A DNA stretch of 49,448 nucleotides from Anaerolineae bacterium (GCA_016927535.1 JAFGMM010000141.1:1-49448); one strand, 5' to 3'; shown: positions 7,044 to 16,056, numbered from the stretch's first letter. Notes: generated from the letters alone by a model not told the origin. Numbers and translations: made by a program.

Positions 7044-8858
7044 ATGAACGCATCACACGAAGAATCGGACCTGCATCGCATCCGTCACTCGGCGGCGCAC
7101 ATCATGGCGCAGGCGGTGTTAGAAATCTTCCCGGAGGGCAAAATCGCCATCGGCCCGCCTATCGAAGACGGTTTCTATTACGATTTCGATCTGCCGCGCT
7201 CGCTGACGCCCGAAGACCTGGCGGTCATCGAGAAGCGGATGCAAGAGATCATCCAGCACGATTACCCGTTCGAGTACCGCGAAGTCAGCGCCGACGAAGC
7301 ACGCCAACTTTACAAGGACCAACCCTACAAGATCGAATTGATCGACGGGCTGGAGCAAGGCGGCGTGGACGAATACGGCGAGAAAATCAGTGAGGCGGTG
7401 GTGATTTCTACGTACCGGCACGACGGGTTCGAGGACCTGTGTCGCGGACCGCATGTGGCGAGCACGGGTAAGATCAACCCGGACGCGGTGAAGCTGCTGA
7501 ACGTGGCCGGCGCCTACTGGCGCGGCGACGAGAACCGGCCCATGCTCCAGCGCATCTACGGCACGGCTTGGGAGACGCCCGACCAGTTGCAGGACTATCT
7601 CCGGCGGCTGGAGGAGGCCAAAGAGCGCGACCATCGCAAGCTGGGTAAGGAGCTTGACCTGTTCGTCATCAGCCCGCTGGTGGGCGCAGGGCTGCCGCTG
7701 TGGAAGCCAAAGGGCGCGCTGGTCCGCCAACTGCTCATCGACTTTTTGATGCAGACGCAGATGGCGCGCGGCTACATGCCGGTCTCGACGCCGCACATCG
7801 GCAAGATCGACCTGTACAAGACGAGCGGTCACTACCCTTACTACAAGGACAGCCAGTATACGCCTATCGACGTGGACGGCGAGCTGTTCTTGCTCAAGCC
7901 GATGAACTGCCCGCACCACATCGAAATCTACCGCAGCGAGATGCACTCCTACCGCGACCTGCCGCTGCGCGTGGCCGAGTTCGGCACGGTGTATCGCTAC
8001 GAGAAGGCCGGCGAGCTGGCCGGCCTGACGCGCGTGCGCGGCTTCACGCAGGACGACGCGCACCTGTTCGTCGCGCCCGACCAACTCGAAGAAGAGTTCA
8101 TCGGCGTGATCGACCTCATCCGGTACATTTACAAGAGCCTGGGCCTGGACGACTTCCGCACGCGCGTCGGCACGCACGACCAGGAGAAAGATAAGTGGAT
8201 CGGCGACCCGGCGGTCTGGGACCAGGCGATCCAGGCGATCATCAACGCGGCGGAAAAGTCCGGCGTGCCGTACACGGTGGAGGAAGGCGAGGCGGCCTTC
8301 TACGGTCCCAAGCTCGACTTCATCTTCCGCGACGTGCTCAAGCGCGACTGGCAGCTCAGCACGGTGCAGGTCGATAACAACTTGCCGGCCCGCTTCGAGT
8401 TGGAGTACATCGGGGCCGACAACCAGCCGCACCGCCCGGTGATGATTCACCGCGCGCTGTACGGCAGCCTGGAGCGCTTCATCGCCATTCTCATCGAGCA
8501 GTATAACGGCGCGTTCCCGGTGTGGCTCGCGCCGGTGCAGGCGGTGCTGATCCCCATCGCCGACCGGCACCACGAGTATGCTTACCGGGTCGCGCGGCAG
8601 CTCAAAGACGCCGGGATGCGCGTGGAGGTGGACGACTCGAGCAACCGCATGAATGCCAAGATTCGCGCCGCGCAGACGCAGAAGATCCCCTACATGCTCG
8701 TCGTGGGCGACCGGGAAGCCGAAGCCGGCGCGGTGGCGGTGCGGCTGCGTTCGGAGGAAGACCTGGGCGCCAAGCCGGTCGGCGCGTTCCTTGCGATGGC
8801 AAAGGACGTGATCGATAGCCGGTCGATGGCGCTGGCGCCGGAGGTCGAAGCGAAGTAA
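7044..8858 (+). CDS. thrS: Threonyl-tRNA synthetase lacking the TGS domain
   Basis: It charges tRNA-Thr. I start at ATG 7044 (604 residues), where GGAGAAAGAGG precedes at 7022-7032; GTG 7008 and ATG 7020 are in frame without a good binding site. The N-terminal TGS domain of the usual 640-residue enzyme is absent, and the protein opens directly in the editing domain with HSAAHIMAQAV and HDGFEDLCRGPH, whose His and Cys residues clear Ser-tRNA-Thr. The class II core follows, with zinc ligands in MNCPHH and later His, motif 2 near FGTVYRYEKAGEL, and the anticodon-binding domain from about residue 510. The preceding leader probably regulates it. Confidence 0.95.
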   Translation: MNASHEESDLHRIRHSAAHIMAQAVLEIFPEGKIAIGPPIEDGFYYDFDLPRSLTPEDLAVIEKRMQEIIQHDYPFEYREVSADEARQLYKDQPYKIELIDGLEQGGVDEYGEKISEAVVISTYRHDGFEDLCRGPHVASTGKINPDAVKLLNVAGAYWRGDENRPMLQRIYGTAWETPDQLQDYLRRLEEAKERDHRKLGKELDLFVISPLVGAGLPLWKPKGALVRQLLIDFLMQTQMARGYMPVSTPHIGKIDLYKTSGHYPYYKDSQYTPIDVDGELFLLKPMNCPHHIEIYRSEMHSYRDLPLRVAEFGTVYRYEKAGELAGLTRVRGFTQDDAHLFVAPDQLEEEFIGVIDLIRYIYKSLGLDDFRTRVGTHDQEKDKWIGDPAVWDQAIQAIINAAEKSGVPYTVEEGEAAFYGPKLDFIFRDVLKRDWQLSTVQVDNNLPARFELEYIGADNQPHRPVMIHRALYGSLERFIAILIEQYNGAFPVWLAPVQAVLIPIADRHHEYAYRVARQLKDAGMRVEVDDSSNRMNAKIRAAQTQKIPYMLVVGDREAEAGAVAVRLRSEEDLGAKPVGAFLAMAKDVIDSRSMALAPEVEAK

Positions 8859-8891
8859 AGCAAGGTCAATATGGCGTGGTCGCCGGTTTGG

Positions 8892-8922
8892 TGTAGGGGT
8901 GAGTTTCAAACCCGCCCCTACA
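8892..8922. repeat. TGTAGGGG/CCCCTACA hairpin after thrS
   Basis: Perfect 8-base arms (8892-8899 and 8915-8922) enclose a loop with its own GTTT/AAAC pairing. It resembles the GTAGGGACACG palindrome at 22800-22843 and looks like another dispersed hairpin; it could also stop or protect the thrS transcript, though no U-run follows. The rest of 8859-9138 holds no feature I can support. Confidence 0.55.
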
Positions 8923-9138
8923 TATGGCGGTATGCCTATCGATTAACCCTATATATGGGTATAAGTTTGCATGAGGAAGCGACGCTGCGGTATTCTGCGG
9001 CGCTGCCTGCCTCTGCGCGCGTGAAAGACGTGAGCTATTAAGTCCTATATGCCCGTGCCCTCCCCTTGTGTCCCTGCGCTTGATGCGTTATGTTTATTCG
9101 TAAGTTCACAAATGAGCGCAGGAGGCGGAAACCCCGGC

Positions 9139-9474
9139 ATGAGCAAGGAAATCGTCATCTACCACCGCAGCACCGGCTGCCCGTACTCGACCCTCGCCAA
9201 AAAAGTGTTTACGCGCGAAGGGCTGAAGTACCGGGAAGTCTTCTTCGACAAGGACCCCGAAGCCGAGCGGCGCGTCCGTGAGTGGACCGGCGGCTACCTG
9301 CCCGCGCCGACCATCGTTCTGACCAACCCCGGCGAGGACTTGCCCTACCGCCCGCCCGACCCGCTCGCCAAGCAAAGCCCGCGCGGCGTCGATCGCGGCA
9401 GTATGATATCCGAACCGAACGCCACCCAGCTTAGGATGTGGCTTGAGTCGCAGGGCATGATCGGCGGCAGTTGA
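9139..9474 (+). CDS. Glutaredoxin-like protein, tandem copy 1
   Basis: The product has 111 residues from ATG 9139, chosen because it aligns with the start of the neighbouring paralogue and AGGAGG lies upstream. The N-terminal thioredoxin fold carries C-P-Y-S (TGCPYSTLAKKVF), so there is one active-site cysteine as in monothiol glutaredoxins. FFDKDPEAERRVREWTGG matches the substrate-loop and helix regions, and a TVL-like PTIVL segment supplies the cis-proline position. It would reduce or glutathionylate thiols, or carry an Fe-S cluster. Its C-terminus (SPRGVDRGSM...LRMWLESQG) is shared with copy 2 and is not typical of glutaredoxin. It opens a tightly packed run of five genes. Confidence 0.82.
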   Translation: MSKEIVIYHRSTGCPYSTLAKKVFTREGLKYREVFFDKDPEAERRVREWTGGYLPAPTIVLTNPGEDLPYRPPDPLAKQSPRGVDRGSMISEPNATQLRMWLESQGMIGGS

Positions 9475-9487
9475 GGCGGATCAGATC

Positions 9488-9817
9488 ATGGACAAGGAAC
9501 TCGTCATGTACACGCGCACCGACGGCTGTCCCTACATCACCGTCGCCAAGCGCATCTTCGAGCGCGAGGGCATCCCGTACCGCGAGATTTATATCGACCA
9601 CGACCCCGAAGCCGAGCGGCGTGTCCGCGAGTGGACCGGCTTCCTCTCGGTGCCGACCCTGGTCATCGCCAACCCCGGCGAAGATCTGCCTTACGAGCTG
9701 GTGCCCCCTCTCCCTGAAGGCGAAAGCCCGCGCGGTATTGATCGCGGCGCGATGCTCACCGAAGGCAACGCCGGGCAGCTCAAGCGCTGGCTCCGGCGGC
9801 ATGGCTTTCTCAAGTGA
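9488..9817 (+). CDS. Glutaredoxin-like protein, tandem copy 2
   Basis: This 109-residue paralogue follows copy 1 by 13 bases. The active site is C-P-Y-I (DGCPYITVAKRIF), again with a single cysteine. The segments DPEAERRVREWTG, NPGEDLPYEL and SPRG-DRG are almost the same as in copy 1, so the pair arose by local duplication, followed by changes at the residue after the Cys-Pro-Tyr and in the loop before the cis-proline (VPTLV against APTIV). The last codons overlap the start of the next gene by four bases (GTGA), which implies translational coupling. Confidence 0.82.
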   Translation: MDKELVMYTRTDGCPYITVAKRIFEREGIPYREIYIDHDPEAERRVREWTGFLSVPTLVIANPGEDLPYELVPPLPEGESPRGIDRGAMLTEGNAGQLKRWLRRHGFLK

Positions 9818-11055
9818 CCACGCGGCGCGCTTTTGCCTTGATGCTGCTCGCGGCGCTGCTGTTGGCGGCCTGTGCACCGGCGCGGTCCGGGCCGGCTACC
9901 GCGCTCTCGCCGCCGACCGTCACACCGTTCATCGTGACGCTGCCGCCGGTCACGCCGCGCCCGTCGCCCTTTGTGGCCGGGCCGGACGATTACGCGCTGG
10001 GGCCGGAGGATGCTTACCTGACCATCCTGGTCTACTGCGATTTTCAAGCGCCGGCGTGCGCCGAGACTGCCGTGACCCTGCGCGACCTGCGCGAGCGGTA
10101 CGCGGACGCCGGCGGTGTGCGCACGGTGTGGCGGCACTCCCCGCAGACCGATATCTACGACAAGAGCGCGCTTGCGATCCAGGCGGCAGAGGCGGCGGCG
10201 GCGCAGGGCGCTTTCTGGCCCATGCACGACCGGCTGCTCGAACGCCAGGCGGAATGGACCGCGCAGACGCCGGACGAGTTCCGCGCCGCGCTTTCGGGCT
10301 ACGCCGGCGCACTCGGCCTTGACGCCGCTGCTTTCGACGCTGCGCTCGACGCCGGCGCTTACGCGGATGCGGTGGACCGGGCGCGCCGTCGCGCCGCCGA
10401 TTTCGACTTGTTGTCCGAGGCTGTGCCGGTTATCGGTTTCAACGGCGAACGATTCAGCGGGCTGCCGGTGGCCTGGGCGCTCGACGCCATGGCGCAGGCG
10501 GTGCTGCTGGAGCAGCGCCAGTATCCTGACATGCCCTCGCTCGTCATCGACCTGGAGGCCGGATACCGTGCGACCCTGGTCACCGAGAAGGGCGATATCG
10601 TCGTCGAGTTGTTCGTCGATCAAACGCCCGCCGCCGTGAATAACTTCGTCTTCCTGGCGCGCGACGGCTGGTATGATAACAACCGCTTCTTTCGCGTGGT
10701 GCCCGGCGTGCTGGCGATCACCGGCGACCCGACCAATACCGGCCTGGGCGGTCCGGGCTACACCATCATCGACGAGATCGACACCGGTCTGACCTTCGCG
10801 GAGGGCGGCATGGTGGCGATGCTGCGCCCGCAGGACCGGCTCAACGGCGCCGGCAGCCAGTTCTTCATCACGATGGGGCCGCTCGCGGCGGAGTACGACG
10901 GGAAACATACTATCTTTGGCAGAGTCATCGCCGGCATGGAAACGCTCGAAGCGCTCACCCCACGCGATCCCCTGCTGGATCCGCTCGCTCCGCCCGGCGA
11001 CTTGCTGGAATACATCCTTATCGAAGAAATCCCGCCCGGCGGCGAAGGGAGCTAG
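9814..11055 (+). CDS. Lipoprotein with DsbA-like and cyclophilin domains
   Basis: The GTG start overlaps the previous stop. A lipoprotein signal (LLLAAC) anchors this 413-residue protein outside the membrane. Residues 60-245 resemble DsbA/BdbD thioredoxins, yet the CxxC site reads A79-P80-A81-C82, so it cannot do normal dithiol exchange; C75 lies just before. Residues 250-410 are a cyclophilin-type peptidyl-prolyl isomerase, with FFRVVPG, GSQFFIT and FGRVIAGM intact. The combination suggests an extracytoplasmic folding factor in which the thioredoxin fold binds substrate and the cyclophilin does the catalysis. It follows two cytoplasmic-looking glutaredoxin genes in one operon. Confidence 0.88.
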   Translation: MTTRRAFALMLLAALLLAACAPARSGPATALSPPTVTPFIVTLPPVTPRPSPFVAGPDDYALGPEDAYLTILVYCDFQAPACAETAVTLRDLRERYADAGGVRTVWRHSPQTDIYDKSALAIQAAEAAAAQGAFWPMHDRLLERQAEWTAQTPDEFRAALSGYAGALGLDAAAFDAALDAGAYADAVDRARRRAADFDLLSEAVPVIGFNGERFSGLPVAWALDAMAQAVLLEQRQYPDMPSLVIDLEAGYRATLVTEKGDIVVELFVDQTPAAVNNFVFLARDGWYDNNRFFRVVPGVLAITGDPTNTGLGGPGYTIIDEIDTGLTFAEGGMVAMLRPQDRLNGAGSQFFITMGPLAAEYDGKHTIFGRVIAGMETLEALTPRDPLLDPLAPPGDLLEYILIEEIPPGGEGS

Positions 11056-11059
11056 CCCA

Positions 11060-11986
11060 TTGGACCTGGCAGGACAGGTCTTGGTGGTGGCGTTCTATGG
11101 CGCACTGCTGGCGCTCACGCTGTTCGTCGCCGTGATGCTGGTGATTGGCCGGGCCGCCAGCCGGCCGTTGCTGCGCCGCCCGCCGCCCGACCCCGAAGTT
11201 GATCCCGCCGATTTGGGCCTTCCTGCCGAGCCGGTCACCTTTATGAGCCGGGACAACCGGACCACGCTGCGCGGCTTCTGGATTCCGGCGCCGGCGGCGC
11301 GCGGTACGGTGGTCTTGTGCGGGGGGCGGCACGGCAGCCTGGACGGCGACCTGCCCGTCTACGGCCCGCTGTTCTACGGCGCCGGGTTCAATTTGCTGAT
11401 CTTCGATTGGCGCGCGCACGGGCGTTCGGAAGGCAAGTATGTCACCTACGGCGTATACGAAAAAGAGGACTTGCTCGGCGCGCTCGCGTTCCTGGATGCA
11501 GCTTACGGCGTGACGCGCGTCGGCGTTATGGGGCTGAGCATGGGCGCGCGCGCCGGCTTGATCGCCGCCGCACTCTCCGGCCGGGTGGGCGCGTTGGTCT
11601 GTGACAGCCTGCTCGTGCGCCTGGATACCGGCATGGCGCGGGTCATAGCCCGGCGCAAGGTCCCGGTCCGGCTGGGCCGGATGTTGGCGCGTTGGACGCT
11701 GGTGGTCGCGTCGTTTCGAGTCGGCGGCAACCTGTTTCACACCGACGCGACCTACTGGGCGCCGCATGTCACGGGCACGTCGGTGCTGCTCATTTACGGC
11801 GAAGAAGATGCGCTGGTGTTGGGCGATGAAATCGAAGCGGTGTTCGCCGGGCTACCCGGTGCGGCGAAGGCGCTCTGGCGCGTGCCCGGCGCCGGCCACC
11901 GCGCGGTTTACGCACGGCAGCCGGAAGAATACGAGCAGCGTGTATTGGACTGGTTCGAGGAGCATTTACGATATGACACCCCTTAA
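11060..11986 (+). CDS. Membrane-anchored alpha/beta hydrolase
   Basis: I start at TTG 11060 because GAAGGGAG lies 9 bases upstream and an N-terminal membrane helix (residues about 5-32) begins at once; this gives 308 residues. The hydrolase fold follows, with the nucleophile elbow G-L-S-M-G, a [12 protein letters not shown] loop typical of the family and a late GAGHRAVY segment whose His completes the triad. The probable acid is the Asp of [10 protein letters not shown]. It belongs to the serine aminopeptidase S33/acylglycerol lipase-like group; the substrate is not evident. The last 14 bases overlap the exonuclease III gene. Confidence 0.82.
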   Translation: MDLAGQVLVVAFYGALLALTLFVAVMLVIGRAASRPLLRRPPPDPEVDPADLGLPAEPVTFMSRDNRTTLRGFWIPAPAARGTVVLCGGRHGSLDGDLPVYGPLFYGAGFNLLIFDWRAHGRSEGKYVTYGVYEKEDLLGALAFLDAAYGVTRVGVMGLSMGARAGLIAAALSGRVGALVCDSLLVRLDTGMARVIARRKVPVRLGRMLARWTLVVASFRVGGNLFHTDATYWAPHVTGTSVLLIYGEEDALVLGDEIEAVFAGLPGAAKALWRVPGAGHRAVYARQPEEYEQRVLDWFEEHLRYDTP

Positions 11987-12752
11987 ACTGATCTCGTGGA
12001 ATGTCAACGGCCTGCGCGCGGCCTACGGTAAAGGCTTCGTCGAGTGGGCGCGCGGCGCGCAGCCCGACATTCTCTGTCTGCAAGAGACGAAGGCGTCGAA
12101 AGAACAGCTTCCCGAAGATCTGCAAGACTTCGACGGCTACCATGCCGTCTTCTCTGCCGCCGAGAAGAAGGGCTACAGTGGCGTCGCTACCTACAGCCGC
12201 GTCGCGCCGCAGAGCGTCGAGACCGATATCGGCGTCGCGCGCTTCGACCGGGAGGGGCGCGTGATCATCTCGCACTACCGCGACTTCACGCTGCTGAACG
12301 TCTACTTCCCGAACGGCAAAGCGTCGGACGAGCGGCTGCAATACAAGATGGATTTCTACGCCGTCTTTCTCGACTACGTGAACCGCCTGCGCGAGGCCGG
12401 CAAGAGCATCGTCCTCTGCGGCGACGTGAACACCGCGCACAAGCCTATCGACCTGGCGCGCCCCGGCCCTAATGAAACCGTCTCCGGCTTCCTGCCCCAA
12501 GAGCGCGCCTGGATGGACGACCTGGTAGCCGCCGGCTACGTCGATACTTTCCGTATGTTCGACGACGCGCCGGAGCAATACACCTGGTGGAGCTTCCGCG
12601 CCGGCGCCCGCGAGCGGAACGTTGGATGGCGCATCGACTACTTCTTCGTCAGCGAAGACATCAAGGACCGCGTCGCGGCTGCGCACATCTGGCCCGACGT
12701 GATGGGTTCCGATCACTGCCCAATCGGGATCGAGATCGACCTGTCAATGTAA
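11973..12752 (+). CDS. xthA: Exodeoxyribonuclease III / AP endonuclease
   Basis: This base-excision repair enzyme cuts DNA at abasic sites and removes 3' blocks. The 259-residue protein from ATG 11973 has every family signature: [11 protein letters not shown] at the start, the metal-binding Glu in LQETK, GDVNTAH with the catalytic Asp and Asn, and the final GSDHCPIG Asp-His. GAGGAG lies 9 bases upstream, within the preceding hydrolase gene, so the two are likely coupled. The symbol could equally be exoA. No sign of truncation. Confidence 0.95.
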   Translation: MTPLKLISWNVNGLRAAYGKGFVEWARGAQPDILCLQETKASKEQLPEDLQDFDGYHAVFSAAEKKGYSGVATYSRVAPQSVETDIGVARFDREGRVIISHYRDFTLLNVYFPNGKASDERLQYKMDFYAVFLDYVNRLREAGKSIVLCGDVNTAHKPIDLARPGPNETVSGFLPQERAWMDDLVAAGYVDTFRMFDDAPEQYTWWSFRAGARERNVGWRIDYFFVSEDIKDRVAAAHIWPDVMGSDHCPIGIEIDLSM

Positions 12753-12816
12753 TGATTGTCGCGCCCATCGGCGGTATAATGCAGCGTCGCGCTTTTAGTA
12801 TAGGGATAGATGATTC

Positions 12817-14172
12817 ATGGCAAGGACGACCGCGCCGGCTGCGATGCCGCCACACTACCGCCGCAACGCGCTGCTGTTGATTAGCGACTTCGTGTTTTTC
12901 GTCATCGGCACCAGCTTCGTCAATTCGCAGACGGTTCTGCCCGACTTCATCGGCCGGCTCACCGACTCGGAAGTGTTGGTCGGTTTAAGCAGCGTCATCT
13001 TTTCGCTGGGCGTGCTGCTGCCCCAGCTTTTCCTGGCGCCGGCGGTGGCGCGCGCCAAAAGCAAGAGCTTCTGGGTGCTGGCGCCCGGCCTCCCGGCCCG
13101 CGCGATGACCTTCGTCGTCGCCGCCGGCATCTTGATCTTCGGCGCGCAGAACCCCACGCCCGTAATCTTGATCGTCTTTATCGGTTACGGCGCGTTCGCG
13201 GTCGGCGACGGCATCTCGGCGCTGGGTTGGATGGATTTGATCGGCACCACCATACCGAACGAGCGGCGCGGGCGCATGTTCGGCGTCGGGCGGGTGATTT
13301 ACTCGCTCCTGGTGCTGTTTATCGTCACCGACCTGGTGCGCTACATCCTCGACCCCGCGACCGGCCCCGACTTCCCAAACGACTACGCGCTGCTGTTCTT
13401 CCTGTGCGGCGTCTGCTTGATGGCCTCCATCGTCTCGTTTTTCTTCATCCGCGAGCCGGCTCCGACGCCGCGCGCCGATGAAGGCGCAGCCGGGACCGGC
13501 GGCGCGCACGGCTGGCGCGCTTACCTGGACTATCTGCGTACGATCTTGCGCCAGGATAGGCACTTCCGGCGTTATCTGATTATGCGTGTGCTGTGCGACG
13601 CGGCGATGATCGCCTCGCCCTTCTTCATCCGCTTCACCACCGAGCGGCTGGGCATCGCCAACGAAATCGCCGTCAGCGGAGGGCTGCAAATGACCATGCT
13701 CGGCGGCATCATCGGCGGGCCGCTGGCCGGCTGGCTCGGCGACCGGTACGGCAGCCGGTGGGTGATGGTGCTGGGCTGTGCGTGCATCGCGGCGCAGCCG
13801 GCGCTGATGCTGGCGGCAAGCGCCGAGACGGTGTGGATGGTCTATCTGGTCTTTGCCCTGTCCGGGGTAATCAACGCTACCTTCGAGCCGGGGTTCTTGA
13901 ACTGGCTCGTCGAGTACGGCGGCGACCAGCGGCCTATCTTCTTCAGCCTCTCCAGCACGTTTAAGATCGCCGGCGTGCTGATCGCCGGGAGCGGCGGCTT
14001 TATCGTGGAACAGGTATCTTTCGAGGGATTGTTTATTGGGGCGCTGGCGCTGGCGCTGGTCGTGCTGTGGCTGGCGTGGCGCACCGTCGAGCCGCGCAGC
14101 CTGCTGCGCGACGACGCAACGAATGCGACGAACGACATCGTCGGCGAATTGGCCGACATCATCACGAATTGA
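12817..14172 (+). CDS. Major facilitator superfamily transporter
   Basis: This 451-residue protein shows about twelve hydrophobic helices in two groups of six, separated by a charged central loop (about residues 218-240). The second half contains GPLAGWLGDRYGSRW, the repeat of the MFS signature loop between helices. No residue pattern identifies the cargo; the family includes drug and sugar exporters. A perfect TATAAT (12775-12780) lies 37 bases before the ATG, with no good -35, so the gene may have its own promoter. It follows xthA by 64 bases. Confidence 0.85.
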   Translation: MARTTAPAAMPPHYRRNALLLISDFVFFVIGTSFVNSQTVLPDFIGRLTDSEVLVGLSSVIFSLGVLLPQLFLAPAVARAKSKSFWVLAPGLPARAMTFVVAAGILIFGAQNPTPVILIVFIGYGAFAVGDGISALGWMDLIGTTIPNERRGRMFGVGRVIYSLLVLFIVTDLVRYILDPATGPDFPNDYALLFFLCGVCLMASIVSFFFIREPAPTPRADEGAAGTGGAHGWRAYLDYLRTILRQDRHFRRYLIMRVLCDAAMIASPFFIRFTTERLGIANEIAVSGGLQMTMLGGIIGGPLAGWLGDRYGSRWVMVLGCACIAAQPALMLAASAETVWMVYLVFALSGVINATFEPGFLNWLVEYGGDQRPIFFSLSSTFKIAGVLIAGSGGFIVEQVSFEGLFIGALALALVVLWLAWRTVEPRSLLRDDATNATNDIVGELADIITN

Positions 14173-14196
14173 GTGAATGCCGGGCCGGTGTATAAT
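14169..14196 (+). promoter_or_regulatory. Promoter of the DUF362 gene
   Basis: TTGAGT (14169-14174), a 16-base spacer and a perfect TATAAT (14191-14196). The -35 overlaps the stop codon of the transporter gene. Transcription would begin near 14203, 28 bases before the ATG. Confidence 0.7.
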
Positions 14197-14230
14197 CTAG
14201 CGCCGACGTAAACATACAAAACGGGTAAAC

Positions 14231-15391
14231 ATGAATCTCAAACGCAACGAACCCAAACACAAGACGGATAGAGATAATGGGGGAATCTCGCGCCGGACCT
14301 TTCTGCGCGCCGGGACGGTGATGGCGGGCGGGCTGCTGGCGAGCCGCTGTATCCCCGCAGCCTTTGACGAACTGGCCGAGGAATCTCCCCTGCCGCCCTT
14401 TACCGGCCCGCGCCCGACGGTCGCGCTGGCCCAGGCCGACCGCTATGACGGAGCGCTGATCCGCCGGCAGGTGCATACTATGCTGGATCAATTGGGCGGC
14501 CTGGGCGACGTGGTGAAACCCGGCGACCGCGTGGCGATCAAAACCAACCTGACCGGCGGCACCGGGTACCGGGGCCAGCTCGACCTGCCCGCCACCGAGA
14601 GCTACGTGACGCATCCCGAAGTGGTCCGCGCGCTGGGCGAAGCGGTGCTCGACTCCGGGGCGAGCGAACTGTACATCGTCGAATCGGTCTACGACGCCGA
14701 CTCGTTCCCGTTGTGGGGACATACGGCAGTCGCCGACGACCTGGGCGCGACGCTGGTCAACCTCAACCGGCCCGGCCCCGGCAGAAAGTTCGTGCGGCAG
14801 CCGGTCGGCGACGGCTGGATGATCTACGAGGATTTTATCTTCAACAAACTGCTCACCGACATCGACGTGTTGATGTCGGTCACCAAGATGAAGTGCCATG
14901 CCTGCGCCGGCGTTACGCTCTCGATGAAAAACCTGGTCGGCCTGGTCCCGGCGGTCTATTATCGCCTCACCAGTGCGCACAACCACCGCTCGGCGCTGCA
15001 CGGTGACGGCGACGCATACCAGACCCGCCTACCGCGCGTCATTGTCGATCTGAACCGCGCGCGCCCGATTGACTTTGCGCTCATCGACGGCGTGATGTCG
15101 TCCAATTCGGGTGAGGGGCCGTGGAACCAGGGATGGCAGGCGTCGATCAAGCCGGGCGTGCTGGCGGCGGGCAAGAACGCGCTCGCCACCGATGCGGTCG
15201 CGGCGGCGGCGATGGGCTTCGACCCGATGGCGCGCTCGCGCCGCGAGCGGCCTTTCCGCCTGTGCGATAATCATTTAGAACTGGCGAGCCGGATGGGGCT
15301 TGGTACCCACGATCTCGATCATATCGATGTCGTCGGCGAGTCGATCTCCGGCGTGCGCTACGAGTTTGTGCCCTACGGGGAGCGAGGCTAA
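14231..15391 (+). CDS. Tat-exported DUF362-domain protein
   Basis: The protein has 386 residues. A twin-arginine signal (S20-R-R-T-F-L25, then a hydrophobic helix ending near ASRC) points to export of a folded, cofactor-bearing protein. The mature part matches DUF362: VKPGDRVAIKTNLTGG, VTHPEVVRALGEAVLDSGAS and a C-terminal DALATDAVAAAAMG-like segment. Members are often linked to Fe-S or quinone-type redox chemistry, but the typical C-terminal ferredoxin cysteines are absent here; the few cysteines (C35 of the signal; the KCHAC pair) leave a cofactor site uncertain. It stands alone under its own promoter. Confidence 0.82.
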   Translation: MNLKRNEPKHKTDRDNGGISRRTFLRAGTVMAGGLLASRCIPAAFDELAEESPLPPFTGPRPTVALAQADRYDGALIRRQVHTMLDQLGGLGDVVKPGDRVAIKTNLTGGTGYRGQLDLPATESYVTHPEVVRALGEAVLDSGASELYIVESVYDADSFPLWGHTAVADDLGATLVNLNRPGPGRKFVRQPVGDGWMIYEDFIFNKLLTDIDVLMSVTKMKCHACAGVTLSMKNLVGLVPAVYYRLTSAHNHRSALHGDGDAYQTRLPRVIVDLNRARPIDFALIDGVMSSNSGEGPWNQGWQASIKPGVLAAGKNALATDAVAAAAMGFDPMARSRRERPFRLCDNHLELASRMGLGTHDLDHIDVVGESISGVRYEFVPYGERG

Positions 15392-15421
15392 AGTAGGGCT
15401 TCTCGCCCGTCTTCTCCAAAT

Positions 15422-15964
15422 CTATCCGCGCGGCCCTTCGCCGTACCAGAATGCGCCGGGATGGTCCGGCGCTTCTTGGTGCTGTTTGCCGCTCCACTGT
15501 TCGATATCGATGCGATACACCAGCGTGCGCGCGGCTGCGTCATCCGTAACCGGGCGGGGCTTCAGGTGGCCGAAGTACTTATCGACCAGCAGTTGCAGCG
15601 CGCGCCGGGTCTCCGCCGCATCGTCCACGACGACCGCGCGCCCGAAAGCTACCACGCTCGCATATTCTACGCTGAGTTCGCTGGCGTCTTCGTTCGACAG
15701 CAGACGTCCCATCTCCGCGACGGTGAAGCACACGCGGGGGTTGCGGTCGAGGTTGGCGCGTGTGCGCCCGGCCTTCGCGCCGTGCAGGTAGATTGCGCCC
15801 GCCGCCTCGTCGTAGACAAAGGTGGTGGGCTTGGCGTAGGGCTGCCCGGCGTGCTCGGTCGCCAGCGTGCCGAACGGCGCGCGGTGCAGCATCGCCTTGA
15901 TCCACGCTTCGTCGGTGACTTCGCGGTCTTTGCGCCGGACCTTATTAAACTCTTTTGTTTCCAA
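15422..15964 (-). CDS. FMN-binding pyridoxamine 5'-phosphate oxidase-like protein
   Basis: I start at TTG 15964, with GGGAG eight bases upstream, giving 180 residues; a TTG seven codons earlier has no binding site. The split-barrel fold is shown by FGTLATEHAGQPYAKPTTFVYDE, IYLHGAKAGRTRANLDRNPRVCF and a C-terminal VYRIDIEQWSGKQ. This is the pattern of the NimA/PPOX class 2 family, which binds FMN or F420 and reduces small substrates, such as nitroimidazoles in some species. The true substrate is unknown. It lies downstream of the L,D-transpeptidase gene on the same strand, separated by a strong hairpin. Confidence 0.84.
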   Translation of the reverse strand: METKEFNKVRRKDREVTDEAWIKAMLHRAPFGTLATEHAGQPYAKPTTFVYDEAAGAIYLHGAKAGRTRANLDRNPRVCFTVAEMGRLLSNEDASELSVEYASVVAFGRAVVVDDAAETRRALQLLVDKYFGHLKPRPVTDDAAARTLVYRIDIEQWSGKQHQEAPDHPGAFWYGEGPRG

Positions 15965-15985
15965 TATGCTGCTCCCGGTAAGCAA

Positions 15986-16010
15986 ATGCCGGCTATAACA
16001 TAGCCGGCAT
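15986..16010. terminator. Perfect 11-base-pair hairpin between two minus-strand genes
   Basis: ATGCCGGCTAT (15986-15996), loop AAC, and its exact complement (16000-16010). Read on the minus strand it follows the L,D-transpeptidase gene and is trailed by the weak run TTTGCTT, so it may terminate that transcript. It also lies just before the oxidoreductase start, where it could sequester its leader. Next to it, GCTAACAGCTA occurs twice (16020-16030 and 16034-16044). Confidence 0.5.
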
Positions 16011-16056
16011 CGGCCAAACGCTAACAGCTAGCAGCTAACAGCTAAAGACCGCACAC

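Noticed and set aside
7119-8909. 596-codon antisense frame opposite thrS
   Set aside because: Shadow of thrS with no domain; thrS itself is unmistakable.
8940-8972. ACCCTATATATGGGT palindrome as an operator before the glutaredoxin genes
   Set aside because: Too short and AT-rich to separate from chance, and no promoter could be fixed around it.
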